From positions 26,719 to 90,718 of the forward strand of contig CAYNVQ010000013.1 in the NCBI GenBank assembly GCA_964400735.1: 64,000 nt of DNA. The letters run 5' to 3'. This document shows positions 63,308 through 64,000 of the stretch, piece by piece (within the stretch, counting starts at the first letter, position 1; each line of letters begins with the position of its first letter). Position numbers and translations under genes: made by a program. Source of the stretch: CAYNVQ01 sp964400735 (GTDB lineage Bacteria; Acidobacteriota; Aminicenantia; Aminicenantales; Aminicenantaceae). The notes under the pieces are model-generated. The model did no database searches. It saw only the letters and a list, made by a program, of their open reading frames with translations, and was not told where the DNA came from.

Positions 63308-63628
63308 ATGCAATTACTAACAAAGCAAGAGGAATTGTTACTGCTGGCAATATTCCGAATCCAGAAGGATGCCTACCTGGTGAATATCAGGGAGCATCTG
63401 AAAGAACACATCGGAAAGGAGTGGGCATTCGGCTCGCTTTATATCACGCTCGAGAAACTCTGCAGGAAAGGCTTTGTCAAAAACCGTATAGGATCCCCCA
63501 CGGCATCTCAGGGTGGAAAGGCAATTAAATACTATGACCTTACCGAATCAGGTATCCGGATTCTCAAAGAAAATAAGCGTCTTCACGACAAAATGTGGAA
63601 AGAATTTGCCAAGTACACTCGAACGTAA
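63308..63628 (+). CDS. PadR-family transcriptional regulator
   Basis: A 106-residue winged-helix protein typical in length of short PadR regulators: LLTKQEELLLLAIFRIQKDA, then WAFGSLYITLEKLCRKGFVK (recognition helix; family pattern 'sxGtlYpaLkrLekkGli') and the wing GSPTASQGGKAIKYYDLTES. It is followed after 11 bases by an ADOP permease gene, a pairing common in Acidobacteriota-like genomes, in which the regulator is thought to control the exporter. Confidence 0.88.
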   Translation: MQLLTKQEELLLLAIFRIQKDAYLVNIREHLKEHIGKEWAFGSLYITLEKLCRKGFVKNRIGSPTASQGGKAIKYYDLTESGIRILKENKRLHDKMWKEFAKYTRT

Positions 63629-63639
63629 AAGGAAAGATA

Positions 63640-64000
63640 TTGAATTACACTCCTCCTTACCTTTGTAAACGGATATTCAAGTTTTTTATCCCAGAATATG
63701 ACTGGGCGTATTTTTTTGGGGGGATCGATGAGGTTTACTGCGGAGTCCGCGATGCGAAAGGGAAATTTTTGGCAGATATTTGGTATTGGTTCCAGTTGAC
63801 AAAATCGCTGCCTTCGCTTTTTTCAAAAAAATCTGGAGGTTCTTTTATCATGTTAAAAAACTATTTTAAAACCGGAATACGTGCTTTAATTAGACACAAA
63901 GGATTTTCCACCCTGAATATAATGGGCCTGGCTGTGGGACTGGCCGTTTGCATCCTGATCTTTCTATGGGTGCAGGACGAACTGGGTTATGATCGCTTCC
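63640..64000 (+). CDS. ADOP permease with N-terminal prefix domain (partial, runs off the window)
   Basis: Open frame to the window edge. A TTG at 63640, with AAAGGAAAGATA in front, starts a prefix of about 70 residues (NYTPPYLCKRIFKFFIPEYD, YFFGGIDEVYCGVRDAKGKF, WYWFQLTKSLPSLF) that matches the 'permease prefix' domain of ADOP proteins. At 63850 the in-frame ATG begins MLKNYFKTGIRALIRHKGFS, then GLAVGLAVCILIFLWVQDEL, the usual MacB_PCD N-terminus. Both parts lie in one frame, so a single protein is expected; the ATG alone is the alternative start. It is related to the permease at 51845-54241, which lacks the prefix. Confidence 0.8.
   Translation, partial: MNYTPPYLCKRIFKFFIPEYDWAYFFGGIDEVYCGVRDAKGKFLADIWYWFQLTKSLPSLFSKKSGGSFIMLKNYFKTGIRALIRHKGFSTLNIMGLAVGLAVCILIFLWVQDELGYDRF

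Overview
The window looks like a chromosome segment of a free-living, heterotrophic Gram-negative-type bacterium. The mix of zinc-ribbon serine/threonine kinases with TPR domains, ADOP-type FtsX/MacB permeases next to a PadR regulator, six-bladed beta-propeller proteins and many secreted glycosidases and peptidases resembles Candidatus Aminicenantes or a related Acidobacteriota-like lineage. That placement is inference from gene content; there is no rRNA gene here to confirm it. Most of the window encodes scavenging of glycans and peptides. The right third is a signalling island.

Positions 1-14.6 kb (minus strand) hold an amino-sugar operon. In transcription order it has a degenerate phosphohexomutase paralogue, an intact phosphohexomutase, NagB, NagA, a sodium:solute symporter, three tiny coupled membrane ORFs, a lipoprotein GH20 hexosaminidase, a Tat-exported aldo/keto reductase, a NagX/HGSNAT-like membrane acyltransferase and a GH172 (DUF2961) lipoprotein. 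Together they would release, import and de-acetylate/deaminate GlcNAc units. A divergent PLP-dependent Cys/Met-metabolism enzyme follows.

Positions 16-23 kb are decayed accessory DNA: a lipoprotein, a possible secreted fragment, a membrane protein with its winged-helix regulator (clear promoter and palindrome), a 5'-truncated RraA pseudogene, a cut-short outer-membrane-like protein, a beta-propeller/TPR protein, and a second propeller gene broken by one in-frame TAG. Positions 23-41 kb return to degradation: a TIM-barrel glycosidase-like protein, a D-aminoacylase-like lipoprotein, a DPP4-type S9 peptidase, an M1 peptidase, a membrane protein, a DUF2769 Cys-rich protein, a membrane cytochrome c, a BNR/sortilin-like protein, a second SSF symporter and a GH38 alpha-mannosidase. 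A family of short intergenic repeats, one a full MITE-like element with about 50-bp imperfect inverted ends, is scattered through 2-39 kb.

Positions 41.4-63.1 kb form an array of six related kinases, all with an N-terminal two-CxxC zinc ribbon, a Ser/Thr kinase domain, a TolB/FlgO-like domain and TPRs. Four have a transmembrane helix and two (B, E) do not. The two soluble ones are each coupled to a downstream membrane-anchored one. Four transcription units share a near-identical sigma70-type promoter and leader. Three orphan copies of the kinase 3' end lie between genes, and a tRNA-Arg(ACG)-like fragment sits at the left edge. Interspersed minus-strand genes encode a methyltransferase, an ADOP permease and a DUF4177-like protein. 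The window ends with a PadR regulator and the start of an ADOP permease. The array looks like a locus that grows and decays by duplication, domain swapping and deletion, and it is the best candidate here for an undescribed signalling system.
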